Shown: positions 9,242 through 17,009 of the stretch, in pieces
Position numbering within the stretch: position 1 is the first letter of the stretch
Layout of the letters: each line of letters starts with the position of its first letter
NCBI RefSeq assembly: GCF_000938255.1
Contig: NZ_JYMR01000056.1
Span: forward strand, 501,192 to 565,191
From: Bradyrhizobium sp. LTSP849
GTDB lineage: Bacteria > Pseudomonadota > Alphaproteobacteria > Rhizobiales > Xanthobacteraceae
DNA: 64,000 nt
Reading direction: 5' to 3'
Program-made: the position numbers and the translations under genes
The notes under the pieces: generated by a model
The model's input: the letters and a program-made list of their open reading frames with translations, nothing else
The model's database searches: none
Told to the model about the DNA's origin: nothing

Positions 9242-10507
9242 ATGCCCAACGCCTCACATCATGACATCCCGACCGGGAAGCTGACGCGCTGTCAGGTCTG
9301 CGGCTCCGAGCGGCTTGAGCTTGTCATCGACCTTGGACATCAACCCCTTTGCGATTCGTTGCCTTCGAAGGCCCAGCTCGATGGCCCCGAGACGAGTTAT
9401 CCGCTGCGTCAGGTCTGGTGTCGCGATTGCTCTCTCTCGCAGATCGACTACGTTGTTCCTCCCGAGGTTGTATTTCATCCGGAGTATCCCTACCGTTCCG
9501 GCATCACCAAGGAGCTCGCGGTCTATCAGGACGCGTTCGTGCAGGATGCCGTCGAAGACCTCGGGCTCAAACCGGACGAGCTCGTTGTCGACATCGGATC
9601 AAACGACGGGACGCTGCTCTCCGGCTTTAAGCGGCGCGGCATGCGGGTTCTCGGCATCGAGCCGACCAATATTGCGCGCATTGCCCGGGAGCAGGGCATA
9701 GAGACCTTGCAGGCCTTCTTCGACGAGGAAACTGCCCGCAAGGTGGTGGAGACGCACGGTCATGCAAAGGTCGCGACTGCCACCAACGTATTTGCGCATG
9801 TGGCGCAGCTCGGCGGCTTCATCCGCGGCCTGGAGCGTCTGCTGGCGCCCGACGGCGTATTCATTCTCGAAAACCACTATCTGCTCGACGTCATCGAGGG
9901 CGGGCAGTTCGACACTATCTATCACGAGCACCTTCGCACTTATTCGCTGAAGTCGATCGTCAAGCTGTTCGAATTTTTCGATTTCACCTGCGTCGACGCG
10001 CGACGCGTCAGCCGTTATGGCGGCAATATCCGCGTGTATGTGGCGAAGGGCCGGGGGCGTCCAGTCAAGCCCACGATCGCGGAGCTATTGAAGGCCGAAG
10101 ATGATTTTGGTCTCTCGCGGCCTGAATGTTATGAGGCGTTCCGTGCGCGAGCCGAAAAGGTCAAGCGCGACCTCCTCCAGCTCGCCCTCCATTGCAACAA
10201 GAAGGGCCTGAGCTTCGTCGGCAATTCATGCCCTGGGCGTTGCAGTACCTTGCTGAACTATGTCGGCATCGATCGCGCGCTTATGCCGTATATCTGCGAG
10301 CAGCCGACCTCGCTCAAGCTCGGCTTGCATCTGCCCGGAAAGCAGATTCCCATCGTCGACAACGAACGATTGATCCGCGAGCAGCCGGACTATGTGGTGC
10401 TGCTCGCTTGGCACTACGGCCAGCCAATTGCCGAGCAATTGCGGGCCAGGGGATTGAAGTCGAAATTGGTCATGCCCTTGCCCGAGGTCAGCATATTGCC
10501 GGATTGA
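9242..10507 (+). CDS. Zinc-ribbon class I C-methyltransferase (NovU/TylC3-like)
   Basis: 421 aa from ATG 9242 with AAGG seven bases upstream; an in-frame TTG at 9221 is less likely. Order of domains: Methyltransf_13 zinc-binding head with C17, C20, C60 and C63; Methyltransf_11/12 core with VVDIGSNDGTLL (about 112-125); Methyltransf_14 C-terminal domain with YGGNIRVY and a late Rossmann-like half ending VMPLPEVS. This three-part design is that of NDP-4-keto-sugar 3-C-methyltransferases such as TylC3 and NovU, which make branched deoxysugars. One caution: in the C-terminal domain the usual G-x-A-KG signature is altered to SFVGNSCPGRCS. It heads a plus-strand series with an oxidoreductase and a carbamoyltransferase, consistent with decorated sugar synthesis (inference). 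Confidence 0.88.
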   Translation: MPNASHHDIPTGKLTRCQVCGSERLELVIDLGHQPLCDSLPSKAQLDGPETSYPLRQVWCRDCSLSQIDYVVPPEVVFHPEYPYRSGITKELAVYQDAFVQDAVEDLGLKPDELVVDIGSNDGTLLSGFKRRGMRVLGIEPTNIARIAREQGIETLQAFFDEETARKVVETHGHAKVATATNVFAHVAQLGGFIRGLERLLAPDGVFILENHYLLDVIEGGQFDTIYHEHLRTYSLKSIVKLFEFFDFTCVDARRVSRYGGNIRVYVAKGRGRPVKPTIAELLKAEDDFGLSRPECYEAFRARAEKVKRDLLQLALHCNKKGLSFVGNSCPGRCSTLLNYVGIDRALMPYICEQPTSLKLGLHLPGKQIPIVDNERLIREQPDYVVLLAWHYGQPIAEQLRARGLKSKLVMPLPEVSILPD

Positions 10508-10669
10508 GCGATGTACCGGACGGCAAGCCCTCGTGCGCGGAGTTGGCGGACATGTTTTGCCATAGCCTCCTGTCTCTGCGACTACGTGAGATCGGCGACG
10601 ATTGTCACGCCACCTGAGCGGACGAGAGCTTCTACCGGCTCGCTTAATGTGTAGGCGAAGGGAGTGTTG

Positions 10670-11902
10670 ATGAGCGGCCTTACGGTCGCCCTGTTGGGTG
10701 GCGGACGATGGGGGCGAACGCACGCCTCGGTGCTGGCTCAGCTTTCCGAACGGGTCGGCCGTGTCCTGTGGGTGTCGCGCTACAACAAGGTCGCGCTAGA
10801 GGCATTCCTGGCCGACATTCCCGGAACTGGCAATAGGTTCACGGTGCTCGACAGCCTGGATGCGGCGCTGGCTTTGCGTCCTGATGCTGCCATCGTCGCG
10901 ACTTCCGCGGCCGATCACGCCGAGACCGCTGCAGTCCTGCTTCGCAGCGGCGTGCCGACCTTGGTCGAGAAGCCGCTGGCTCTGAGTGTGGACGAGGCAA
11001 GACACCTCGTCGATCTAGCAGCCGAACGCGGTATTCCGCTTCTCGTTGGCCTCCATTTGCTGAGGGCCCCATTCTTGCTCCACTTCCTGCGCCTGTTGGA
11101 GGGGCGGGCGGTCTCTGTCATCGAACTGGAGTGGCTGGATCCGGAGCAGGAGATTCGGCACGGCGTCGTCAAGTCATCCAACGTAACGACCCACAAGGTC
11201 GACGAGATCATGCCTCATCTGTGGTCGCTGCTCCATCTGGTCAACGACAGCGCAGAGCCGCAACCGTGCACGGTGAAGCCATTTGCGCAGGGCGCCGTCG
11301 AGGTGGAGGCTGGTCTGGGCGAAGCCCGCGCAACTCTGCGGTTCGGACGAAGAGCTCTGGCGCGCAAGCGGCGTATCAGACTCGTATTTCGCAATGGAGG
11401 GTATGCCGAGCTGGACTTCACACAAGAGCCCGGCGCGATCATCGTCGACGGAGTTCAGCAATCGAGCTTCGTAAAGGACGGTAAGACCGGTCCGCTCGCC
11501 GTCGAACTTGCCGGCTTTCTGGACATTGTGCGGCTTTCTCAGGATGCTGGGTCGTCTCCCCAATCGGCATCCCGCTGCATTGGAGCCGTCGAATTGGCCG
11601 AAGCCGTGCGGGCCCGATTGGTCGCGGAAGAGGCGGGGGCCGCAGCGGCGCGCCTTTCGTGCGGCGGCTCGATGAGGGATCCCGATGTTTCGGCCTGGGT
11701 CATAGACAACATCGCCCCCCTTCTGGATGTCCGGGAGCCGCGCACCGAGAACGAGAGGCGGGAGCTTACGGACCTCATCCTGGACGCGGCCGAGATCGCG
11801 GGTCCGACGGGTCACGTCGGGGACGATAGGCTGCGTCCGATAATCGCAACGATCCGGCAATCGGATTTCTTCGGCCGTTTGAGCGGGGGCCTCTCGGCGT
11901 GA
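10670..11902 (+). CDS. Gfo/Idh/MocA-family oxidoreductase with extra C-terminal tail
   Basis: 410 aa from ATG 10670, preceded by GAAGGGAG at about 5 bases; GTG and TTG codons just before it are less likely. The N-terminus is a Rossmann fold (VALLGGGRWGRTHA), followed by VATSAADHAE and the family signature EKPLALS near residue 103. The middle domain is the C-terminal alpha/beta sheet domain of NAD(P)-dependent sugar dehydrogenases. Residues about 335-410 form an additional segment beyond the usual 330-aa family length. The family oxidises or reduces nucleotide sugars, inositol or keto-sugars. Position between a sugar C-methyltransferase and a carbamoyltransferase suggests a ketosugar intermediate, which is inference. 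Confidence 0.85.
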   Translation: MSGLTVALLGGGRWGRTHASVLAQLSERVGRVLWVSRYNKVALEAFLADIPGTGNRFTVLDSLDAALALRPDAAIVATSAADHAETAAVLLRSGVPTLVEKPLALSVDEARHLVDLAAERGIPLLVGLHLLRAPFLLHFLRLLEGRAVSVIELEWLDPEQEIRHGVVKSSNVTTHKVDEIMPHLWSLLHLVNDSAEPQPCTVKPFAQGAVEVEAGLGEARATLRFGRRALARKRRIRLVFRNGGYAELDFTQEPGAIIVDGVQQSSFVKDGKTGPLAVELAGFLDIVRLSQDAGSSPQSASRCIGAVELAEAVRARLVAEEAGAAAARLSCGGSMRDPDVSAWVIDNIAPLLDVREPRTENERRELTDLILDAAEIAGPTGHVGDDRLRPIIATIRQSDFFGRLSGGLSA

Positions 11903-12092
11903 CACCCGGCCGCACAGACCGCGCGCCAGATCCGCTTACCGCACTGTAATCGAAGGTTCCGTTAGGGCACTTGATCGCTGTTCTCGGGCGTCGTGTCCGA
12001 GTGAGGGCGGCCGGCGGGACGGGACGTGCAATGGTAAAATCGCCGGCGAAGCGAGATTTACATTGCCCTCAGTTCCTATAGAAGGCCTCCCC

Positions 12093-12097
12093 GGAGG
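12093..12097 (+). promoter_or_regulatory. Ribosome binding site of the carbamoyltransferase
   Basis: GGAGG lies 9 bases before ATG 12107 and fixes the start of the carbamoyltransferase. Confidence 0.7.
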
Positions 12098-12106
12098 TAT
12101 GGACGA

Positions 12107-13744
12107 ATGTATGTGATTGGGATCAGCTCCGGTATCAAGCACGGTCATCATGACGGCGCGGCCGTCCTGCTTCGAGACGGTGAGTTGATCGCAGCCGCCG
12201 AGGAGGAGCGTTTCACGCTCGCCAAGCATGCGCGCGGCGAGCTGCCGCGCGGCGCGATCGGGTTCTGCCTGAAGCAGGCCGGCATCACCATGCGCGACGT
12301 CGACTGGATCTGCTCGCCGCTGAAGACCTACACCAATTTCACGCAACGCCTCACCGAGTATTTCAAGTACCAGTTCGGTCACAGCCCGAAGATCGAGCTC
12401 TACGACCATCACCTCTGCCACGCCGCGAGCTCGTTTTACGGATCCGGCTTCTCCGAGGCGACGGTTGCCTGCTTCGACTTCTCGGGCGATTCCAGCTCCG
12501 GCTTCGTCGCGCATGCGCGCGGCAACGACTTCCGCGTGCTGACGCGGTTCGGCCGCCACAACAGTCTCGGGCTGTATTACGGGATGCTGACGCAGTATCT
12601 CGGCTACCAGATGACCAACGACGAATACAAGGTCATGGGCCTGTCGTCCTATGGCAGTCCCGATTATCTCGACAAGTTCGCCAAGCTATTGCGTCCCAAC
12701 GGCATCAGCTACGAGCTCGATCCCGAGCTCGACAAGCGCCGGCGCGACGCGGACATCTATACCAGCGATTTCTCGACGCGGCAGGAACGCATCTTCACCG
12801 AGAAGATGGAGGAGATTTTGGGGCCGCGCCGGCTGCGCGGCCAGCCGCTCGACCAGCGCCTGACCAACATCGCCGCAAGCGGCCAGAAGCAGCTCGAGAT
12901 CGTCACCACCGAGGTGATCCGCTCCGCGATAGCCGAGACCGGCTGCGGCGATGTCTGCATCGCCGGCGGCGTCGGGCTGAACTGCAAGATGAATATGGAG
13001 ATCGCAGCCGAGCCATCCGTGAAGCGTCTCTACGTTCCGCCGGTGCCGCACGATGCCGGTGTGGCGCTGGGCGCCGCGATGATGAAATGTGCGGAGGCGG
13101 GCCATGCAATCGCGTCGTTGACGCACGCTTATTGGGGTCCGGAATATTCCAACGACACGATCCGGGAGACACTGGACAAGATCGGCGCGCGGTTCGAGCT
13201 GCTGGATGATCCCGTGTCGCGCTGCGTCACGGATCTCGCGGAGCAGAAGACCGTGGGATGGTTCCAGGGGCGGATGGAGTATGGTCCGCGCGCACTCGGC
13301 AACCGCTCGATTCTGGCCGATCCGCGCCATGCGAACATGAAGGACCGCATCAACCTCACGATCAAATATCGCGAGGAGTTCCGCCCGTTCTGCCCTTCGG
13401 TGCTGTACGAGCGCCAGGCCGAGTATTTCGAGGATACGTTCGACGCGCCCTTCATGGTGGTGACGTTCCCGGTCAATCAGAAAGTTGCCGAGACGATGCC
13501 TGCGGTGGTCCATGTCGACAACACCGCGCGCATCCAGAGCGTCCACGCGGACAGCAATCCGCTCTATAGCCGCCTGATCGGCGAGTTCGCGAAAGCGACC
13601 TCGTTGCCGGTCCTGATCAACACCAGCCTCAACATCAACGAGCAGCCCACCGTGAACGCGCCGCTGGAAGCTCTGCACACCTATTTCTGCTCGGGGCTGG
13701 ACGTGTTGTATCTGGGCAACTATCGGCTGTCGAAATCGGGCTAG
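12107..13744 (+). CDS. Carbamoyltransferase, NodU/CmcH family
   Basis: 545 aa. The N-terminal Kae1/YrdC-like metal-binding fold begins YVIGISSGIKHGHHDGAA, includes AEEERFT and the CHAAS motif that completes the metal site, and FDFSGD. The C-terminal domain has GRMEYGPRALGNRSI and FRPFCPS, the hallmarks of NodU, CmcH and TobZ. These enzymes move a carbamoyl group from carbamoyl phosphate via carbamoyl-AMP to a hydroxyl of a sugar or antibiotic. NodU decorates Nod factors, but no other nod gene is present here, so a surface glycan carbamate is more likely (inference). Length is typical of the family. Third gene of the plus-strand sugar-modification series. Confidence 0.92.
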   Translation: MYVIGISSGIKHGHHDGAAVLLRDGELIAAAEEERFTLAKHARGELPRGAIGFCLKQAGITMRDVDWICSPLKTYTNFTQRLTEYFKYQFGHSPKIELYDHHLCHAASSFYGSGFSEATVACFDFSGDSSSGFVAHARGNDFRVLTRFGRHNSLGLYYGMLTQYLGYQMTNDEYKVMGLSSYGSPDYLDKFAKLLRPNGISYELDPELDKRRRDADIYTSDFSTRQERIFTEKMEEILGPRRLRGQPLDQRLTNIAASGQKQLEIVTTEVIRSAIAETGCGDVCIAGGVGLNCKMNMEIAAEPSVKRLYVPPVPHDAGVALGAAMMKCAEAGHAIASLTHAYWGPEYSNDTIRETLDKIGARFELLDDPVSRCVTDLAEQKTVGWFQGRMEYGPRALGNRSILADPRHANMKDRINLTIKYREEFRPFCPSVLYERQAEYFEDTFDAPFMVVTFPVNQKVAETMPAVVHVDNTARIQSVHADSNPLYSRLIGEFAKATSLPVLINTSLNINEQPTVNAPLEALHTYFCSGLDVLYLGNYRLSKSG

Positions 13745-13887
13745 GAGCCTCGATCCATCCAGCAGTGCCCTGTTACGAGCCGGTGCCGCCGATCCACGCT
13801 GGCGGACCACCAACATCCATCATGATCGCCTCGTTCACCCGTCGTTCAGCGGGGTCCGGCTACTTTTCCGATCTGGGAGAACCGCCA

Positions 13888-14247
13888 ATGTTGATCACCA
13901 CTATCGCGACAATTCTTGCACTCCACTCTGGCGGAACAGCGCCGGCAACCGCCGGTATACGCCCCCTTGAAATACAGTATCGCGGCGTGCCGAGGCATCC
14001 GCCGCCGTGCGAAGACCATTGGGACCAGAGTGCCCGCGATGGCCTGTGCTATCCGAGCGGCTATTTGCGTCCGGAGGATATGGCCGCAAATTACGCGCGC
14101 CCAAGGCCTTACTATGGAACCCGCAGGCGCCCAGTGCCATGCGGCGACGGCGCCGACGTGGATATTCGCGATGGTCGCTGCTACCCCAATGGGACGGTGC
14201 CAGATCGCTTCCAGGATCGGCCCGAGAACTACCATCGGCGGTACTGA
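13888..14247 (+). CDS. Small secreted protein with duplicated Cys motif
   Basis: 119 aa from ATG 13888 with GGGAGA seven bases upstream; the open frame extends to 13765 without a better start. A short hydrophobic N-terminus (MLITTIATILAL) may be a signal peptide. The mature part contains two copies of a unit of about 38 residues: C-x(n)-DGLCYPSG-x(6)-NY and C-x(n)-DGRCYPNG-x(10)-NY. One Cys pair per unit suggests two small disulfide-linked loops in the periplasm or outside. No characterised family is recognised. It lies alone between the glycan cluster and the decayed region. Confidence 0.6.
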   Translation: MLITTIATILALHSGGTAPATAGIRPLEIQYRGVPRHPPPCEDHWDQSARDGLCYPSGYLRPEDMAANYARPRPYYGTRRRPVPCGDGADVDIRDGRCYPNGTVPDRFQDRPENYHRRY

Positions 14248-14305
14248 CCCGTGCGACCTTTCCCCATCGCGAAGACGGTCATTGATCTTCAGCTTGCGCA
14301 GGCCC

Positions 14306-14574
14306 CTATAAGGTGAACGTGCCCAGTCCGGCTAAGAGGATCACGCGCCATAAGGAAACCTTCCTGAAGCAGGCCTTGATGAGAACTGCGACGAAGGCCA
14401 CGATCAACAGAGTATGCTGGCATAACGAATGACCCGCGTTGGCCCGTCCAGTTTGTCGGCGTTCTGCGCGTAGAAGTCGACCAGCGCCACGGTCGACAGA
14501 ACTGTCGACGCGGTTCGTGCTCCGGCAAGCGGCCAGAGCTGTCCGGCGAAGGTCCGTCGTTCACCTGCCATCAT
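14306..14574 (-). pseudogene. Frameshifted N-terminal fragment of a membrane protein
   Basis: Starting at the ATG ending at 14574, which overlaps the stop of the upstream methyltransferase remnant, a frame reads 56 codons (MMAGERRTFAGQ... RVIRYAS) to a TGA ending at 14404. The next frame carries a clear hydrophobic continuation (TLLIVAFVAVLIKAC, then VILLAGLGTF) to a TAG at 14306. Joined, they look like the first two segments of a larger inner-membrane protein that lost its frame and its 3' part. This is a reading from two frames, not a family match. Confidence 0.45.
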
Positions 14575-14984
14575 GGCCGACGCCTGTACTCGTAGAGCGT
14601 TCGGCCCTCGGGAGCGAGTTCGAGAACGCGGACAATCTCGGCTCTCGAGCGCAGAGCTGCCTCGAACTGCTCCTTGCCATATTCCGCGAACACATCCTCG
14701 CGGAACTGCCGTTGCACCATCGGATCAGACTTTGGAACGAACTCGACGACGCCCCGTGGCGCCAGGCCAAGCAGCCAGTCGAGCAACGAGGTGAACGGGA
14801 TATTCCTTCCGATCGCCAGGTGATGGACCAGCGCAAGAGCGACGACGGCGTCGGCGGCAAACCAGTGGCCAACCGCGCATTTTTCCGTGCCTGACGTCCA
14901 GTGCGACCGAACCCGCTGGAAGGTGAGCGGCACCCGCGACCCACCGGCTCGTCTGCTGGAATATGACTTGATGGTCGCTAGCAA
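14571..14984 (-). pseudogene. Truncated C-terminal part of a class I methyltransferase
   Basis: The frame encodes ALALVHHLAIGRNIPFTSLLDWL followed in the protein by GLAPRGVVEFVPKSDPMV and a final GRTLYEYRR, the characteristic last third of a family of SAM-dependent methyltransferases. The SAM-binding motif I half that should precede it is missing; instead the upstream 40 residues are unrelated and rich in Ser/Arg. I therefore read it as an N-terminally deleted remnant. The junction upstream near 14900-14985 borders the prophage-like block, which may have caused the truncation. Confidence 0.6.
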
Positions 14985-15021
14985 TCGACCCGACGACGGG
15001 AAGTACCTTTGCCGCCCATCC

Positions 15022-15291
15022 TTAGGCGTCTGGCGCGTAGCTAAATCCTAATAATTCAAAGGGTATGCGAATGACGCGGCCGATTACTTTGGCGCGATCA
15101 GCGTCGAGCCATGTATCGCAATGTTCCAGTTTTCGAAAGGTCTCCCCAAGAGATTCTGAGTGCTCGTCCAACTTCTGCTCGTATCGGGCCTGCCTTAATA
15201 CGGAAGAACTGGATGGAGTTGTTGGGCGTGCGTTTAGGAGCCGGCTTCGCTCTTCCGTGAAACACGGTTCATTTGCTGCGCGCTCCTGCAA
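15022..15291 (-). CDS. Small hypothetical protein of the prophage-like block
   Basis: 89 aa. Its start lies inside the last codons of the ERF gene (23-bp overlap), the tight packing usual in phage operons. The sequence is charged and probably helical in the middle (RQARYEQKLDEHSESLGETF), ending in a more hydrophobic IPFELLGFSY. No family recognised. The lower GC than the flanking chromosome supports foreign origin. It could be a chance frame; the overlap with a real gene on the same strand favours a true one. Confidence 0.4.
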   Translation of the reverse strand: MQERAANEPCFTEERSRLLNARPTTPSSSSVLRQARYEQKLDEHSESLGETFRKLEHCDTWLDADRAKVIGRVIRIPFELLGFSYAPDA

Positions 15292-16153
15292 CGGTCAGCT
15301 TCTCTGGAAGAGATGACATCTCCGCGAAGACTGAATGGATCGGGCTCGTAGCCCACAGTTCCTTTGCAATTTGCAAGGGCTCGATTTGCAAATTGGTCCA
15401 CCACGCGTGTTCGTTGCCATGCCGATGCAGAGCTTGGTGGTGAGGCCGACAAAGTGGAACGGTGAATTCATCGCTGACTTTCCGTCCTAAGGTGCTCGGC
15501 TGAGCAAATTTCAAGTGATGGGCATCGGATGGCGACCTTTGACAGACAAGGCACCCTTGTCCGCGGATGAAGGCGAGGTGACCTTTGCTTCTTTTTCGCG
15601 GCGGCTCCTTGGGAAAGGCAAGACCACTGTATCCTTCGTACAGGGGAAGAGGCGTACAACCGTTCTCGCTCGTCGCTTTCCGCGGCGTACCCTTGCGGTC
15701 TTGGGAATCCGTTGAATTGGCAGAAGCCAACGAGTGTGGGATTATATCCGACAAACCTACCGCGTCGTCCTCTGCTACGAAACCTACCATGGCGAGGAGG
15801 GCATATGTCAGCGCCGCTCCTATCCGGTGCTGCGTCTTGATCTCTGGGTGAACCGGAAAATCGGAGGATATCCATTCTCCGGAGACATGCGCGAGCAGCG
15901 TGGTGAGGTGGATTTGACCTGTCGTCTGGTCGATCTGTATCGTCTGGATGGTTGCGATCTCCTGCTGGCTCAACGTTTTGCGGACGATGTCCAGACCTGA
16001 GGCAAGAGAAGCGTACCAGAAGGTCCGGTCGTCCTCTCGTGGGAAGGGCGACCGAATAACGGCGGTCAGTGTCTTCTCCGGGTCGACCAGTTCGGCCTGG
16101 GCTCTAGCGAGGGCCGCTGCGATGGCTCCGATACGCTCACTGGATTGATGCAT
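15269..16153 (-). CDS. ERF-family ssDNA annealing protein fused to an HNH-like zinc domain
   Basis: 294 aa. Residues 1-135 match the ERF (essential recombination function) pattern: an early helical stretch IAAALARAQAEL, then FWYASLASGLDIVRKTL and HRIGAALTYALLAMVG, which in phage proteins contains the conserved AxTYxxRY-like helix. A Pro/Ser-rich linker follows at 140-190. Residues 200-245 carry C201-x2-C204, H212-H213, C235-x2-H238-H239 and H243, an HNH/DUF968-type zinc-nuclease arrangement. ERF proteins promote annealing of single strands during phage recombination. A nuclease-like partner on the same chain suggests coupled processing, as inference. It sits in a small low-GC block with two hypothetical genes, a prophage remnant. 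Confidence 0.75.
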   Translation of the reverse strand: MHQSSERIGAIAAALARAQAELVDPEKTLTAVIRSPFPREDDRTFWYASLASGLDIVRKTLSQQEIATIQTIQIDQTTGQIHLTTLLAHVSGEWISSDFPVHPEIKTQHRIGAALTYALLAMVGFVAEDDAVGLSDIIPHSLASANSTDSQDRKGTPRKATSENGCTPLPLYEGYSGLAFPKEPPRKRSKGHLAFIRGQGCLVCQRSPSDAHHLKFAQPSTLGRKVSDEFTVPLCRPHHQALHRHGNEHAWWTNLQIEPLQIAKELWATSPIHSVFAEMSSLPEKLTVAGARSK

Positions 16154-16304
16154 TGGTCGCCCCCAACATCAGCGTCTCGGAGATGATGGCACGCGATCCC
16201 GGGCCCTTAGCACCAGGGCCGCGACTGTTTGCCTCCCTGGCACCCTCCAGCAGCAATTCTACTAACTCGGACTGGCTTCGCGGAAATCTGATTGAGCACG
16301 ACAT

Positions 16305-16835
16305 CTACTTCTTCCCACTTACGCCTGGTGGAAGATCGAACAGCGGAATTTGCAAAGCTAGAATCTCAGAGACCCATGAGATTTCGACGTCATTGACTGA
16401 TTGCAGATAAGGCGAGTTGAGGTGAAAGATCTGCCGCTCTGAGGCTTGCTTGATGTTCCGCCACCATGTCGTGCCGCTACGGAGATTCACGATGAACTTT
16501 TCAGCTGGGCCCTGGCGAATCAGAACCTCCTTGCTCATCGGTTCGCGAAAGCCTTCCCTATAGAAGAGCATCCAGCCCCGTAGCTTTCCGTGTACGATAT
16601 CGAGAGCCACCGCATCGGATGGCAAGTGAGAGCCACCCGCCACGCGACGCCCGGTTTTGCAGTATTCAACCTGGTCATCTGCGATCACGGATCCGATCAC
16701 AGGAATTGCTTTGGCCGCCCACGCATAGGCGTCGGGCGTATCATTGAACGCCTTCGGGCAGCCAGCCGGCTCCACGGCACGGAACCAATGGAAGGCCTTG
16801 GGTGAGCACGACCAAATTTGGCAAAACGAACCCAA
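16305..16835 (-). CDS. Hypothetical protein upstream of the ERF gene
   Basis: Up to 176 aa; the extreme 5' codon would be TTG and the real start is uncertain. The core reads as a normal globular protein (AYAWAAKAIPVIGSVIADD, GWMLFYREGFREPMSKEVL, TTWWRNIKQASERQIFHLN). No domain recognised. Same strand and composition as the ERF gene 150 bp downstream, so it probably belongs to the same phage-derived operon. The AT-rich stretch at 16810-17000 in front of it is the likely promoter region of the block. Confidence 0.45.
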   Translation of the reverse strand: MGSFCQIWSCSPKAFHWFRAVEPAGCPKAFNDTPDAYAWAAKAIPVIGSVIADDQVEYCKTGRRVAGGSHLPSDAVALDIVHGKLRGWMLFYREGFREPMSKEVLIRQGPAEKFIVNLRSGTTWWRNIKQASERQIFHLNSPYLQSVNDVEISWVSEILALQIPLFDLPPGVSGKK

Positions 16836-17009
16836 TTTGGTGGGACATTGGGCTAGGCCACGATTGAACAGTTGCTGGATCGATCATTCGTTATGCACGA
16901 ACTCGCAGACTTCTGAGGAGCTTGGAGCTCTCTAACGATAGTGTCCTTTCGATGATCGAGCTAAGTGACATGAAAGTTGCGTAGCTACGCTCGAGACGCC
17001 CGATTGCGT

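Noticed and set aside
12107..13744. Nod factor 6-O-carbamoyltransferase NodU
   Set aside because: Same superfamily, but no nodABC, nodD or nod-box is present; neighbours are general sugar-modification genes.
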